A DNA stretch of 48,124 bases, taken from Clostridia bacterium. GTDB lineage: Bacteria > Bacillota > Clostridia > Christensenellales > Aristaeellaceae. The stretch is from assembly GCA_017541205.1 (NCBI GenBank), contig JAFXZO010000091.1, forward strand, positions 1-48,124. The letters are read 5' to 3'. Below are positions 23,370-31,667 of this stretch, in pieces (position 1 is the first letter of the stretch; every line of letters begins with the position of its first letter). The notes under the pieces were generated by a model. The model was not told the origin of the DNA. It did no database searches and saw only the letters and a program-made list of their open reading frames with translations. The position numbers and the translations under genes were made by a program.

Positions 23370-24695
23370 TCAGGGCAGATCGGTCACGCCGTCCGGCGTG
23401 ACCAGGGCATAGAGCAGCTTTGCCCGCGGCGCGGGCTCTTTTGCAAAGGAAAGGGCGGAGAGGATCTTTTCCTCCGCTTCTTTCGCGCTTTCTTCATTCC
23501 GGGCGTGCAGCATGCACAGCGCGTCGCCCGCTTTGACGAAATCGCCGATGCGCTTTTCCATCACGAAGCCAACGGCGGGATCGATCCGGTCTTCCTTGCG
23601 CACGCGGCCCGCGCCCATGCGCTGCGCAGCAAGGCCCAGGGCCGTGCCGTTCACATGGGAAAGGAAGCCGTCTTCCTTCGCAAGCACCGGGCGGATCAGG
23701 GGGGCTTTGGGCAGGAGCGAAAGATCGTCGCACACGCGGCTGTCCCCGCCCTGGGCGGAAATCATCTGCTTCAGCTTTTCAAGGCCCCGGCCGCTGTCCA
23801 AAGCGCCGTTGAGGAGCGCGAGGGCTTCCTCCTGCGTGTTTGCGACCTGGGAAGCGATCAGCATCTGCGCGCCGAGGAACAGGCTCACGTGCTTGAGCGG
23901 CCCCTGTGCGCGGCCCGCCAGGATATCGATGGCTTCCTTGACCTCCAGGGCGTTGCCCACGTGCGAGCCAAGCGGCTCCTCCATGCCGGACACCACGGCC
24001 ACGATGCGCCGTCCGGCGTGATGGCCGATCTCCACCATGGCCCGGGCCAATTCCTTGGAGGCTTCGAGCGAAGGCATCAGCGCGCCGGAGCCCGCCTTCA
24101 CATCCAGGACGATGGCCTGCGCGCCGGAAGCGAATTTTTTGCTCAATATGCTGGATACGATCAGCGGGATGGAATCCACCGTGGCGGTCACGTCGCGCAG
24201 GGCGTAGAGGCGCTTATCCGCGGGGGCCAGCTGCGCGCTCTGGCTCACCACCGCGCAGCCGATCCTGTCCACGATGGAAATGAATTCGTCCTCCGGCAGG
24301 CTGACCTTCATGCCGGGGATGCTTTCGAGCTTATCGAGCGTCCCGCCCGTATGGCCAAGGCCGCGCCCGCTCATTTTGAGCACCTTGCCCCCGCAGGCGG
24401 CGACCAGCGGGGCCAGCACCAGCGTGGTGGTATCGCCGACGCCGCCCGTCGAATGCTTATCCACGGGAATGCCGCTGATATCCGGGCGCAGCATATCGCC
24501 GCTTTCCGCCATGGCCATGGTCAGATCAGCCGTCTCCCGGGCGTCCATGCCGTTGAGGCGGATCGCCATCAGCAGGGCGGAGAGCTGATAATCGGGAATG
24601 GATAAGTCTGCCGCACCCCGAACAAAAAAACGGATCTCTTCCCGCGTCAGGGCCCGGCGCTGCTTTTTGTTTTCCAGGATGGTGATGATATCCAT
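23370..24695 (-). CDS. pdp: Pyrimidine-nucleoside / thymidine phosphorylase
   Basis: Cleaves thymidine, and in Pdp also uridine and deoxyuridine, with phosphate to the free base and (deoxy)ribose-1-phosphate in nucleoside salvage. The 441 residues show the N-terminal LTREEIRFFVRGA, the phosphate/sugar-binding VDKHSTGGVGDTTTL (residues ~80-94, the family signature), KMSGRGLGHTGGTLDKLESIPG, LDVKAGSGAL, and the C-terminal domain. The frame is open upstream but homology starts at MDIITILENKKQ; ATG 24695 has AAGGTAGG before it. deoA is an alternative name; the substrate range cannot be settled here. It has its own promoter. Confidence 0.93.
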   Translation of the reverse strand: MDIITILENKKQRRALTREEIRFFVRGAADLSIPDYQLSALLMAIRLNGMDARETADLTMAMAESGDMLRPDISGIPVDKHSTGGVGDTTTLVLAPLVAACGGKVLKMSGRGLGHTGGTLDKLESIPGMKVSLPEDEFISIVDRIGCAVVSQSAQLAPADKRLYALRDVTATVDSIPLIVSSILSKKFASGAQAIVLDVKAGSGALMPSLEASKELARAMVEIGHHAGRRIVAVVSGMEEPLGSHVGNALEVKEAIDILAGRAQGPLKHVSLFLGAQMLIASQVANTQEEALALLNGALDSGRGLEKLKQMISAQGGDSRVCDDLSLLPKAPLIRPVLAKEDGFLSHVNGTALGLAAQRMGAGRVRKEDRIDPAVGFVMEKRIGDFVKAGDALCMLHARNEESAKEAEEKILSALSFAKEPAPRAKLLYALVTPDGVTDLP

Positions 24696-24727
24696 GTATA
24701 AACCTACCTTATAAAACATTCCGTTAC

Positions 24728-24756
24728 AGTATAGCATACTTCTGTGGTTACGTAAA
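24728..24756 (-). promoter_or_regulatory. Sigma-A promoter of the nucleoside phosphorylase gene
   Basis: On the minus strand TTTACG (24756-24751), a 17-base spacer and TATACT (24733-24728), about 33 bases before the start codon. Confidence 0.8.
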
Positions 24757-24775
24757 GCGAAACATGAAAATTTAC

Positions 24776-24792
24776 TGTAAAAATGTTGTGAC
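24776..24792 (+). promoter_or_regulatory. WalR-like direct repeat upstream of the SH3-repeat gene
   Basis: TGTAAA-N5-TGTGAC with 11-bp periodicity, 16 bp before the -35. A second pair CGTAAC-N5-TGTAAT lies inside the core promoter at 24816-24832. Both are within one mismatch of the WalR consensus. Confidence 0.45.
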
Positions 24793-24808
24793 ATTCTTAA
24801 AAAAATGC

Positions 24809-24837
24809 TTGACCTCGTAACAAATATGTAATACAAT
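24809..24837 (+). promoter_or_regulatory. Sigma-A promoter of the SH3-repeat gene
   Basis: TTGACC (24809-24814), a 17-base spacer and TACAAT (24832-24837). The region between the divergent genes is very AT-rich compared with the surrounding coding DNA. Confidence 0.85.
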
Positions 24838-24937
24838 GTAAAAGAAAGAATGGATTTTTTCATTTTTTGTTCAAATTCCGTGGTGAAATGACGCGCGTGC
24901 GCGCCATGAAACACATGTGGATGGGGTGTCAGTTTCC

Positions 24938-27900
24938 ATGAAGCAAACAGGAAAATTCAGACGGTTTCTCTCTCTGGCGCTGATGCTGGCGCTGACGCTG
25001 TCAATGCTGCCCGTACCGGGCGCGGCGGAAGGCTTCAGGCAGTACGCTTATCTTGTCATTCAGGATAAAACTCTGGAAAACCGAGTGGTGAATTTCCGGA
25101 ATTCGCCCAATACGAACGACACCACCAATTACCCCATCGCGCGCCTGCCCGAATACTGGGTGGTGCAGGTGCTGGCGACAGCGACCGGCGGCGGGCACAA
25201 GTGGTATCAGGTGATTGCCAACGTGAATCTTTCGGGCGGAACGCCGCTGTACAGGACCGGCTATATCATGGCCGAGTATGTGCAGATCATGTCCACCCAG
25301 GATATCGCCAGCTGGCTGAACAACCAGACCGATATGTATGTTCCGGGCCAATCTGCGCCCACCCAGGTCCCCACCGTGAGCGAAAAGCCCGTGGAGGGCA
25401 ATACCCCCACGCCCACGCCGTACCCCGTCGGCCAGAACGGCTTCATCCGCACGGTGGTGGGCAGCGTGAACCTGCGCCTTTCGCCCGATGGCAAGGTCAT
25501 CAACGAAAACAACCAGATCCCCCTGGGCACCGTGCTTGCCTATTACAGCCTGACCACCGTGGGCGCTTACCGCTGGGCCCTGGTTCAGTATAACGGCAAG
25601 GCCGGCTATGTGCGCTCCGATTGCTTCCAATTCTGCGACGCGAGCGGCAACATCATCGACGTGGGCGTAACGCCTACGCCGCCTGCCGCCACCCCAACGC
25701 CCACCTCCGCGATCCCCACGAACACCACCGCCGCTTATTACGGCAAGGTCACCGAAGACAACGTGTTCTTCCGCAAGGCCATGAGCTATCGGGCGGATTA
25801 CTGGGCCAAGCTGCCCGCCGGATGGACGCTGGAGGTCACGGATACCACCGTCTTCAACAACAAGATCATTTGGTACAAAGTGCGCGGCGGCATTCCTTCC
25901 AATCCGACCGCGACCTATATCGGCTATATCGACGGCGACTACTTTGAGATGATCAACACGCCCACCGCGGCCCCGGGCCCCGTCACCGAAGCCCCCACCG
26001 CCGCGCCCGTGACCGGCGTGCCCTCCGCCGGCAATTATATCAAGATCGTCAAGGACAAAGTCAATATCCGCAAGACTCCGGGCGGCACCGTGCTGACCCC
26101 CACGGCGGAAAGCAAGCTGCGCCTCGGCGTGGTGCTTCCGTACACGGAAGGCCCCGTGGAGGCATACATGGACAACCAGAAGTACAGCTGGGTGAAGATC
26201 ACCTGGGGCAGCATCACGGGCTATGTGCGGTCCGACTGCTACCAATACTGCGACGCCACCGGCAAGACGGTCAGCGCGCCGACGCCGCTGCCCACCGCGT
26301 CCCCGACGCCCTATGCCGGCGTCGTCACCCCCGCTCCGACCGGCAGCATCACCGAACAGGGCTATATCAAGCTCATCAAGGGCGGCGTGAACCTGCGGCG
26401 CACCCCGGGCGGTGAATCCCAGCTGCAGCTTGCCCGCGGCACGATCCTGCCGTACTTCAACATCGTCAGGACGTCCGCTTACTCCAGCGAAACCTGGTAT
26501 GAAGTTTACTACGCCCAGAAGGGCATCTTCGGCTACATCATGACCACCATGGCCGAGCTGTGCGACGCGAGCGGCAAGACGATCACGCCCACGCCCGTGC
26601 CCACCGCCGCGCCGGATACCATCGTCGGCTATGTCGCCACCACCGCCTCCTCCGTATGGCTGCGCAGATACGCGAACGCGGACGCGGAAACCGTGGGCCA
26701 GGTGAAGGCCAAGGGCACCGTGCTGACCCAGGTCGGCCCCGTCGTGCGCAACGGCGTCTACGACTGGTACCCCGTGCGGGCCGAGGACGGCACCACCGCC
26801 TATATCCGCGGCGACTATGTGTTCGTCCTGGCGCAGTGGCAGCTGGATGAGTACAAGAGCACCGGCAAGGTGCCCACGCCCACGCCCGGCCCGGCCACTC
26901 CGAAGCCCGGCAACAGCAGCTACATCATCACCACCGCGGGCGGACTGTGGATCCGCGAGACCCCGAGCACCCAGGCGGGCACGCTGGGCAAGCTGAGCAA
27001 GGACACGGTGCTCCAGTTCTACAGCACCCGCATCACCGGCAAGGGCACCTACGCACAGGTGACCTGGTATGAAATCAGGTACAAAGGCAAGACCGGCTGG
27101 GTGCACGGCAACTATGTGCGCGTGCTCACCAACGCGGAATACGAAGCCATGTACGCCACCTCGACGCCCTATGTCCCCACGGCCGCGCCCGGCGAGCCCA
27201 CGCCCACCCCGACGGGCATCATCGCGCCTTCGGCCACCGTGCCCGGCCAGCCCACCGTCTACCGCACCCTGCGCCTGAATTCCACGGGCTCGGATGTGTA
27301 CGCGCTGCAATACAAGCTGGCGCAGCTGGGATACCTGGCCTGGGATCAGGTGACGGGCACCTACCTGAACAGCACCGAAAAGGCGGTCATCCGGTTCCAG
27401 AAGGATAATAAGCTGACCGTGGACGGCCTGGCCGGCAAGCAGACCCAGACGGCGCTGTACAACTACGTCTCTCCCGGCGTCACCGCGACGCCGCAGCCCG
27501 GGGTCACCGTGCCGCCCAGCGATTACACCGGCTCCGTCACCGTCACGCTGTATCCCGTTGAAAAGATCGATTGGTTCACCGGCAATATCCAGAGCATCTG
27601 GAGCGTTGGAACGGTCGCGATCATCACCGACGTGTACACCGGCATCTCCTTCCGCGCGCAGCGGCTCTACGGCGATAACCACGCCGACTGCGAACCGCTC
27701 GACACCTCCGATACCGCCGCGATCTGCGCCATCTTCGGCGTCAGCAAGCCGCAGGAGATCGAGGACCGGGAGCAGGAGCTGCAGTCCTGGCGCCGCCGTC
27801 CCCTGTGGGTGACCATCGGCGGGCGCACCTTCTGCGCCTCCATGTACGGCATCCCGCATAACTACGACGGCGACCGCATCCCCGACAACGGCTACAACGG

Positions 27901-28039
27901 CCAGTTCTGCGTGCACTTCACCAACAGCCGCACCCACACCACCAACATCGTGGACGTGGACGCCAGCTACAACGGCAACTTCGGGCACCAGAGCGCCATC
28001 CAGTACGCGTACGAGCACTCCATCAGCGGATGGAAATAA
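24938..28039 (+). CDS. Secreted multi-SH3 repeat protein with peptidoglycan-binding domain
   Basis: A 1033-residue exported wall-associated protein. Residues 1-31 are a signal peptide (FLSLALMLALTLSMLPVPGAAEG). Seven SH3-like units follow, most with a V-(N/W)-(L/I)-R core (VVNFRNSP, SVNLRLSP, NVFFRKAM, KVNIRKTP, GVNLRRTP, SVWLRRYA, GLWIRETP) and a G-Y-(V/I) end, joined by Thr/Pro-rich linkers. Residues ~775-848 are a PG_binding_1 domain (LRLNSTGSDVYALQYKL...LTVDGLAGKQTQTAL). Residues ~864-1033 form a conserved C-terminal domain with the motifs GISFRAQRLYGDNHADCEP and GQFCVHFTNSRTH, seen in other Clostridia wall proteins but without known function. GTG 24917 is open but lacks a ribosome site; ATG 24938 has GGGGTG 10 bases upstream. 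Confidence 0.85.
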   Translation: MKQTGKFRRFLSLALMLALTLSMLPVPGAAEGFRQYAYLVIQDKTLENRVVNFRNSPNTNDTTNYPIARLPEYWVVQVLATATGGGHKWYQVIANVNLSGGTPLYRTGYIMAEYVQIMSTQDIASWLNNQTDMYVPGQSAPTQVPTVSEKPVEGNTPTPTPYPVGQNGFIRTVVGSVNLRLSPDGKVINENNQIPLGTVLAYYSLTTVGAYRWALVQYNGKAGYVRSDCFQFCDASGNIIDVGVTPTPPAATPTPTSAIPTNTTAAYYGKVTEDNVFFRKAMSYRADYWAKLPAGWTLEVTDTTVFNNKIIWYKVRGGIPSNPTATYIGYIDGDYFEMINTPTAAPGPVTEAPTAAPVTGVPSAGNYIKIVKDKVNIRKTPGGTVLTPTAESKLRLGVVLPYTEGPVEAYMDNQKYSWVKITWGSITGYVRSDCYQYCDATGKTVSAPTPLPTASPTPYAGVVTPAPTGSITEQGYIKLIKGGVNLRRTPGGESQLQLARGTILPYFNIVRTSAYSSETWYEVYYAQKGIFGYIMTTMAELCDASGKTITPTPVPTAAPDTIVGYVATTASSVWLRRYANADAETVGQVKAKGTVLTQVGPVVRNGVYDWYPVRAEDGTTAYIRGDYVFVLAQWQLDEYKSTGKVPTPTPGPATPKPGNSSYIITTAGGLWIRETPSTQAGTLGKLSKDTVLQFYSTRITGKGTYAQVTWYEIRYKGKTGWVHGNYVRVLTNAEYEAMYATSTPYVPTAAPGEPTPTPTGIIAPSATVPGQPTVYRTLRLNSTGSDVYALQYKLAQLGYLAWDQVTGTYLNSTEKAVIRFQKDNKLTVDGLAGKQTQTALYNYVSPGVTATPQPGVTVPPSDYTGSVTVTLYPVEKIDWFTGNIQSIWSVGTVAIITDVYTGISFRAQRLYGDNHADCEPLDTSDTAAICAIFGVSKPQEIEDREQELQSWRRRPLWVTIGGRTFCASMYGIPHNYDGDRIPDNGYNGQFCVHFTNSRTHTTNIVDVDASYNGNFGHQSAIQYAYEHSISGWK

Positions 28040-28046
28040 TACACAC

Positions 28047-29279
28047 ATGAAAAACGACAGCGATGCAATCGTTATCGGCGGGGGCGCGGCGGGATTGACC
28101 GCCGCGCTTTCCGCGTCGAATGCGGGGGCAAGGGTCGTGGTGCTGGAAGGCGCGCAGCGGATCGGGCGCAAGATTCTGGCCTCCGGCAACGGCCGGTGCA
28201 ATCTGGCCAATACGGGGGAACTGCGCTACTTTGGCGATCCTGAGCTGGCCGCGCAGGTCTTTCGCGCCTGCCCCGTATCGAAGGTGCTTTCTTTTTTCCA
28301 CGGCCTGGGCCTGCAAACGGTGGAAGAGGCGGGCGGCAGGATATACCCCGCCTGCGGCCAGGCCGCCGCGGTGCTGGATTCGCTGCGTTTCGCCCTGGAA
28401 AGAAACGGGGTCAGCGTTGCCGTAAACGCGCCGGTGGAAAAACTGGAAAAGAAAAACGGGCGCTTTCTGGCCTTGACGCCCCAGGGCGCGTATGCCGCCC
28501 CTTCGGCAGTGATCGCCTGCGGCGGCATGGCGGGGGGCAGGCTGGGGCACGGCGGCGGGCCGTATGGGCTTTTGACCCGATTCGGCCACACGCTGATCCC
28601 GCCCCGGCCCGCCCTCACCCAATTGACGGCGGACAAAAAAGCCGTTCGCGGCCTGTCCGGCCTGCGCCTGCCCGCCCTGCTCACCCTCTGCCGGGGCGAT
28701 ACGCCCGTGGAAGCCGCGCAGGGCGAAGCGCTGTTCACCGATTACGGGGTCAGCGGGGTCTGCGCCATGCAGCTGTCCCGGACGGCGGGGGAGATGCTGG
28801 AAAACGGGGAAAAGCCCACCCTGTATATGGATTTTTCGCCCATGCTCGGGCTGATCCCGCGCGTTTATGACCGCGCCGCGCCCGGCGATCCGTTTGCCCA
28901 TACGGCGCTAATCGAGGCATGCCTGGAGGATCGGCGGCATATCCTGCCCAGGGAAGCGCTGCTCGTCGGCCTGTGCCCGCGGCTGCTCGCGGAAAAACTG
29001 GCCGGCCTGTCCGTCAAAGAAACGGCGCGTATGCTCGCGGCCTTCCCGGTGCCGATCCTCGGCGTCCGCGGCATGGAAAGCGCCCAGGTGACCAGGGGCG
29101 GCGTGCCGGGGAACGAGTTTGACGGCCGCACCCTCTGCTCCAAGCTGTGCCCCGGCCTGTTCGCCGCCGGCGAGATCCTCAACGTGGACGGCGACTGCGG
29201 CGGCTACAACCTGCAGTTTGCGTTCGCGTCCGGCCTGACAGCGGGCGAAAACGCCGCGAAATACGCGGCGAATCTTTGA
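28047..29279 (+). CDS. FAD-dependent oxidoreductase, BaiN/YhiN (HI0933) family
   Basis: A 410-residue flavoprotein. The N-terminal Rossmann loop is AIVIGGGAAGLTAALSASNAGARVVVLE; then GRKILASGNGRCNLAN, the family hallmark, and the C-terminal FAD motif GLFAAGEILNVDGDCGGYNLQFAFASG. VTRGGVPGNEFD is another conserved element. Members reduce or hydroxylate diverse substrates; one, BaiN, works in bile-acid dehydroxylation, but this annotation does not carry over to the whole family. It starts 7 bases after the SH3 gene with only a weak ribosome site (GGATGGA), and an FMN reductase follows. Confidence 0.88.
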   Translation: MKNDSDAIVIGGGAAGLTAALSASNAGARVVVLEGAQRIGRKILASGNGRCNLANTGELRYFGDPELAAQVFRACPVSKVLSFFHGLGLQTVEEAGGRIYPACGQAAAVLDSLRFALERNGVSVAVNAPVEKLEKKNGRFLALTPQGAYAAPSAVIACGGMAGGRLGHGGGPYGLLTRFGHTLIPPRPALTQLTADKKAVRGLSGLRLPALLTLCRGDTPVEAAQGEALFTDYGVSGVCAMQLSRTAGEMLENGEKPTLYMDFSPMLGLIPRVYDRAAPGDPFAHTALIEACLEDRRHILPREALLVGLCPRLLAEKLAGLSVKETARMLAAFPVPILGVRGMESAQVTRGGVPGNEFDGRTLCSKLCPGLFAAGEILNVDGDCGGYNLQFAFASGLTAGENAAKYAANL

Positions 29280-29297
29280 TCGAACAAGGAGGTTTCC

Positions 29298-29900
29298 ATG
29301 GCTGAACTGTTTACGAGCCTCAAACCCGGCACGCTGCTGTCTCCCGTGCCCGCCGTGATGGTGTCCTGCGCCCTGCTCGGGCAGAAGCCCAATATCATCA
29401 CCCTGGCCTGGGTGGGAACGGTCAATTCCGATCCGCCCATGTGCTCCATTTCCGTGCGCAAGGAGCGCCATTCCCACCCCATCATCCGGGAAAGCGGCGA
29501 ATTCGTCATCAACCTGTGCGGCGAAGACCAATTGAAGGACATGGACTACTGCGGGGTGAGATCCGGCCGGGACACGGATAAATTCGCCCAGCGCCGCCTG
29601 ACGCCCGTGCCCGTTCCGGGCTTTATCGCCCCCGCTGTGGGCGAGTGCCCCTTGTATCTTGCCTGCCGCGTCACGTCCGTGCAGGAATTGGGCAGCCATG
29701 ACCTGTTCCTGGGAAAGATCGAGCAGGTGGGCGTAAAGAGCGGGCTGATGGATGAAAACGGGAAAATCAGCCTGAGCCGGGCGAAGCTGGTCGCCTACAA
29801 TCACGGCGTCTATTACGCGCTGGGCCCGGCGCTGGGCTTTTTCGGCTATTCCGTCGCCGCGCCGGACGTATTGGAGCGCCGGATGAAGGACTTACGCTGA
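29298..29900 (+). CDS. Flavin reductase family protein (FMN-binding split barrel)
   Basis: 200 residues of the flavin reductase-like / DIM6-NTAB type. Visible are the N-terminal PVPAVMVSCALLGQKPNIITLAWVGTVNSDPPMCSISVRKERHSHPII, with the FMN phosphate-binding segment, and SGEFVINLCGEDQ. It would bind FMN and reduce it or transfer electrons with NAD(P)H. A good AAGGAGG site precedes the ATG, 18 bases after the flavoprotein gene, so the two flavoenzymes probably share a transcript. The physiological partner is unknown. Confidence 0.87.
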   Translation: MAELFTSLKPGTLLSPVPAVMVSCALLGQKPNIITLAWVGTVNSDPPMCSISVRKERHSHPIIRESGEFVINLCGEDQLKDMDYCGVRSGRDTDKFAQRRLTPVPVPGFIAPAVGECPLYLACRVTSVQELGSHDLFLGKIEQVGVKSGLMDENGKISLSRAKLVAYNHGVYYALGPALGFFGYSVAAPDVLERRMKDLR

Positions 29901-29933
29901 TTGGAGCATGGACGATCGTGAGGAGGGTTCCCC

Positions 29934-31538
29934 TTGTATCAGGCGCTTTACCGGGTCTGGCGGCCCAAGACGTTTTCGGACATGGTGGGGCAGGAGGCCA
30001 TCGTGCGCACCCTGCGCAATCAGGTGAACACGGGGCGTATTGCCCACGCCTATCTTTTCTGCGGCAGCCGGGGCACCGGCAAAACCAGCGCCGCCCGCAT
30101 CCTGACCCGGGCGATCAACTGCCTGCAGCCCAGGGACGGCGATCCCTGCGGGGAATGCGACAGCTGCCGCACCATCGAAAGCGGCGCGTCCCTGGACGTG
30201 TACGAAATGGACGCGGCCAGCAACAGCCGGGTGGAGGAGATCCGCGAGCTGCTGGAAAAGGTGGATTATCCGCCGCAGTTTGGCCGATACAAGGTCTATA
30301 TCATCGACGAAGTGCACATGCTCTCCAACGCCGCGTTCAACGCGCTGCTCAAAACCCTGGAGGAGCCGCCGGCATACATGGTGTTCATCCTGGCCACCAC
30401 CGAGCCGCAAAAGCTGCCCGCCACCATCCTTTCCCGCTGCCAGCGGTACGATTTCGGCCGCTATTCGGAGGAGCAGATTTCGGGGCACCTGGCGCGCGTG
30501 GCGCGCGAAAGCGGCGAAAAGGCCGATAAAGAAGCGCTGGAGCTGATCGCCCGCGCCGCCGAGGGCGGCATGCGCGACGCTTTATCCATCCTGGATATGT
30601 GCATGGGCAGCGGCCGGACCATTACGGAAGCAAACGTCCGCCAGGCGCTGGGCACGGCGGACAGAGGGTTCCTGTTTTCCTTTGCCGGGGCGCTGGCCGA
30701 AAAGGACGCGGCGGAGGCGCTGCGCCTGACGGACGAATTGATGCGCGGCGGGCGGGATGTGCAGGTATTTTTGAAGGATCTGTCCGCACACCTAAGGATG
30801 CTGATGGCCGTGATGCTGCTGGGCCCCGGCGAATCCCTGCCCGGAAGCGGCGAGGAAAACGCCCGCCGCTGCGCGGACCAGGCCAAGCGGTTTTCCCAGC
30901 AGCGGCTGCTAAGGGTGCTGGATCTTTGCATGCGCGCCGAGGCGGACACGCGCTGGGCGTCTTCCGCCCGCTCGGTGCTGGAGATTTTCGCGCTCCGCGC
31001 CTGCGACCAGCCCGAGGAAAAGGACATGGAAGCGCTGTTGGAGAGGGTTTCCGAGCTGGAAGCGCGGCTTGCCGAAATGGAAAAGCACGGCGTGCGCATT
31101 GACGCCGCCGCGCCGCGCGTCGAACCGGCGGAAGGGAAAAAGCAGCCCGATAGGCCCCTTGCGCCGCCCCCCGACAGCCCCGTGCCCGAGGGGAGCAAGC
31201 TGCCCAAGGACGTTTGGAACGATATGCTAAAGCTGATTAGGAAAACCGAGCCCTCGATCTACGGCACCCTGCTGCGCGCCAAATACGGCGGGTATCAGGA
31301 CGGGGTGTACCGCGCCCAGTTTGCCAAGGACGAAGAAATATTTCAGAACATGCTGATGATGCCGGCGCGCCGGGAAAAAATCGAAGCCGCGCTGAACCAG
31401 TGCGGCGGGGTCGACGCCCGCTTTGAGGCCGTGCCCCAAAAACCCCGGATCGACGCCGACCAGGAAAAACGAAGGGAAAACGCTTTGAACGGCCTGATCG
31501 ACGTGTTTGGGCGCGACAAGGTGCAGATCGACGAATGA
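29934..31538 (+). CDS. dnaX: DNA polymerase III subunit gamma/tau
   Basis: Clamp-loader ATPase that places the sliding clamp on DNA. 534 residues: N-terminal YQALYRVWRPKTFSDMVGQEAIV, Walker A GSRGTGKTS (residues ~45-53), zinc-binding CGECDSCRTIESG, Walker B YIIDEVHML, sensor 1 LATTEPQKLPATILSRCQRYDF, then a tau-like C-terminal region. The start is TTG at 29934 with AGGAGG seven bases before. No A-rich slippery site for a gamma form is apparent. The usual ybaB-recR partners do not follow. Confidence 0.95.
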   Translation: MYQALYRVWRPKTFSDMVGQEAIVRTLRNQVNTGRIAHAYLFCGSRGTGKTSAARILTRAINCLQPRDGDPCGECDSCRTIESGASLDVYEMDAASNSRVEEIRELLEKVDYPPQFGRYKVYIIDEVHMLSNAAFNALLKTLEEPPAYMVFILATTEPQKLPATILSRCQRYDFGRYSEEQISGHLARVARESGEKADKEALELIARAAEGGMRDALSILDMCMGSGRTITEANVRQALGTADRGFLFSFAGALAEKDAAEALRLTDELMRGGRDVQVFLKDLSAHLRMLMAVMLLGPGESLPGSGEENARRCADQAKRFSQQRLLRVLDLCMRAEADTRWASSARSVLEIFALRACDQPEEKDMEALLERVSELEARLAEMEKHGVRIDAAAPRVEPAEGKKQPDRPLAPPPDSPVPEGSKLPKDVWNDMLKLIRKTEPSIYGTLLRAKYGGYQDGVYRAQFAKDEEIFQNMLMMPARREKIEAALNQCGGVDARFEAVPQKPRIDADQEKRRENALNGLIDVFGRDKVQIDE

Positions 31539-31549
31539 ACGCGCAGCCC

Positions 31550-31573
31550 GGCCCGCCGTTTTCCGGGCGGGCC
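31550..31573 (+). terminator. Hairpin after dnaX, possible terminator
   Basis: An 8-bp GC stem GGCCCGCC / GGCGGGCC with an 8-base loop, 11 bases after the dnaX stop, but with no U-run behind it. Weak as an intrinsic terminator. Confidence 0.4.
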
Positions 31574-31667
31574 AAAGGCGGCGTTTTGCCGGGACGGGGA
31601 AGAATCCGCCCCGCCGCATCGTTCAATATACGACGACATGTTTCCTGCTCACGGAAAGGAGCGTTTT

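Noticed and set aside
25001..28210. Minus-strand open frame of over 1000 codons opposite the SH3-repeat gene
   Set aside because: It is His/Gly/Ala/Val/Asp-rich nonsense typical of the antisense of GC-rich coding DNA, with no ribosome site or domain; the plus-strand gene has a signal peptide and domains.
28047..29279. Assigning the flavoprotein to bile-acid metabolism (BaiN)
   Set aside because: The HI0933/YhiN family is broad and no other bai genes are near.
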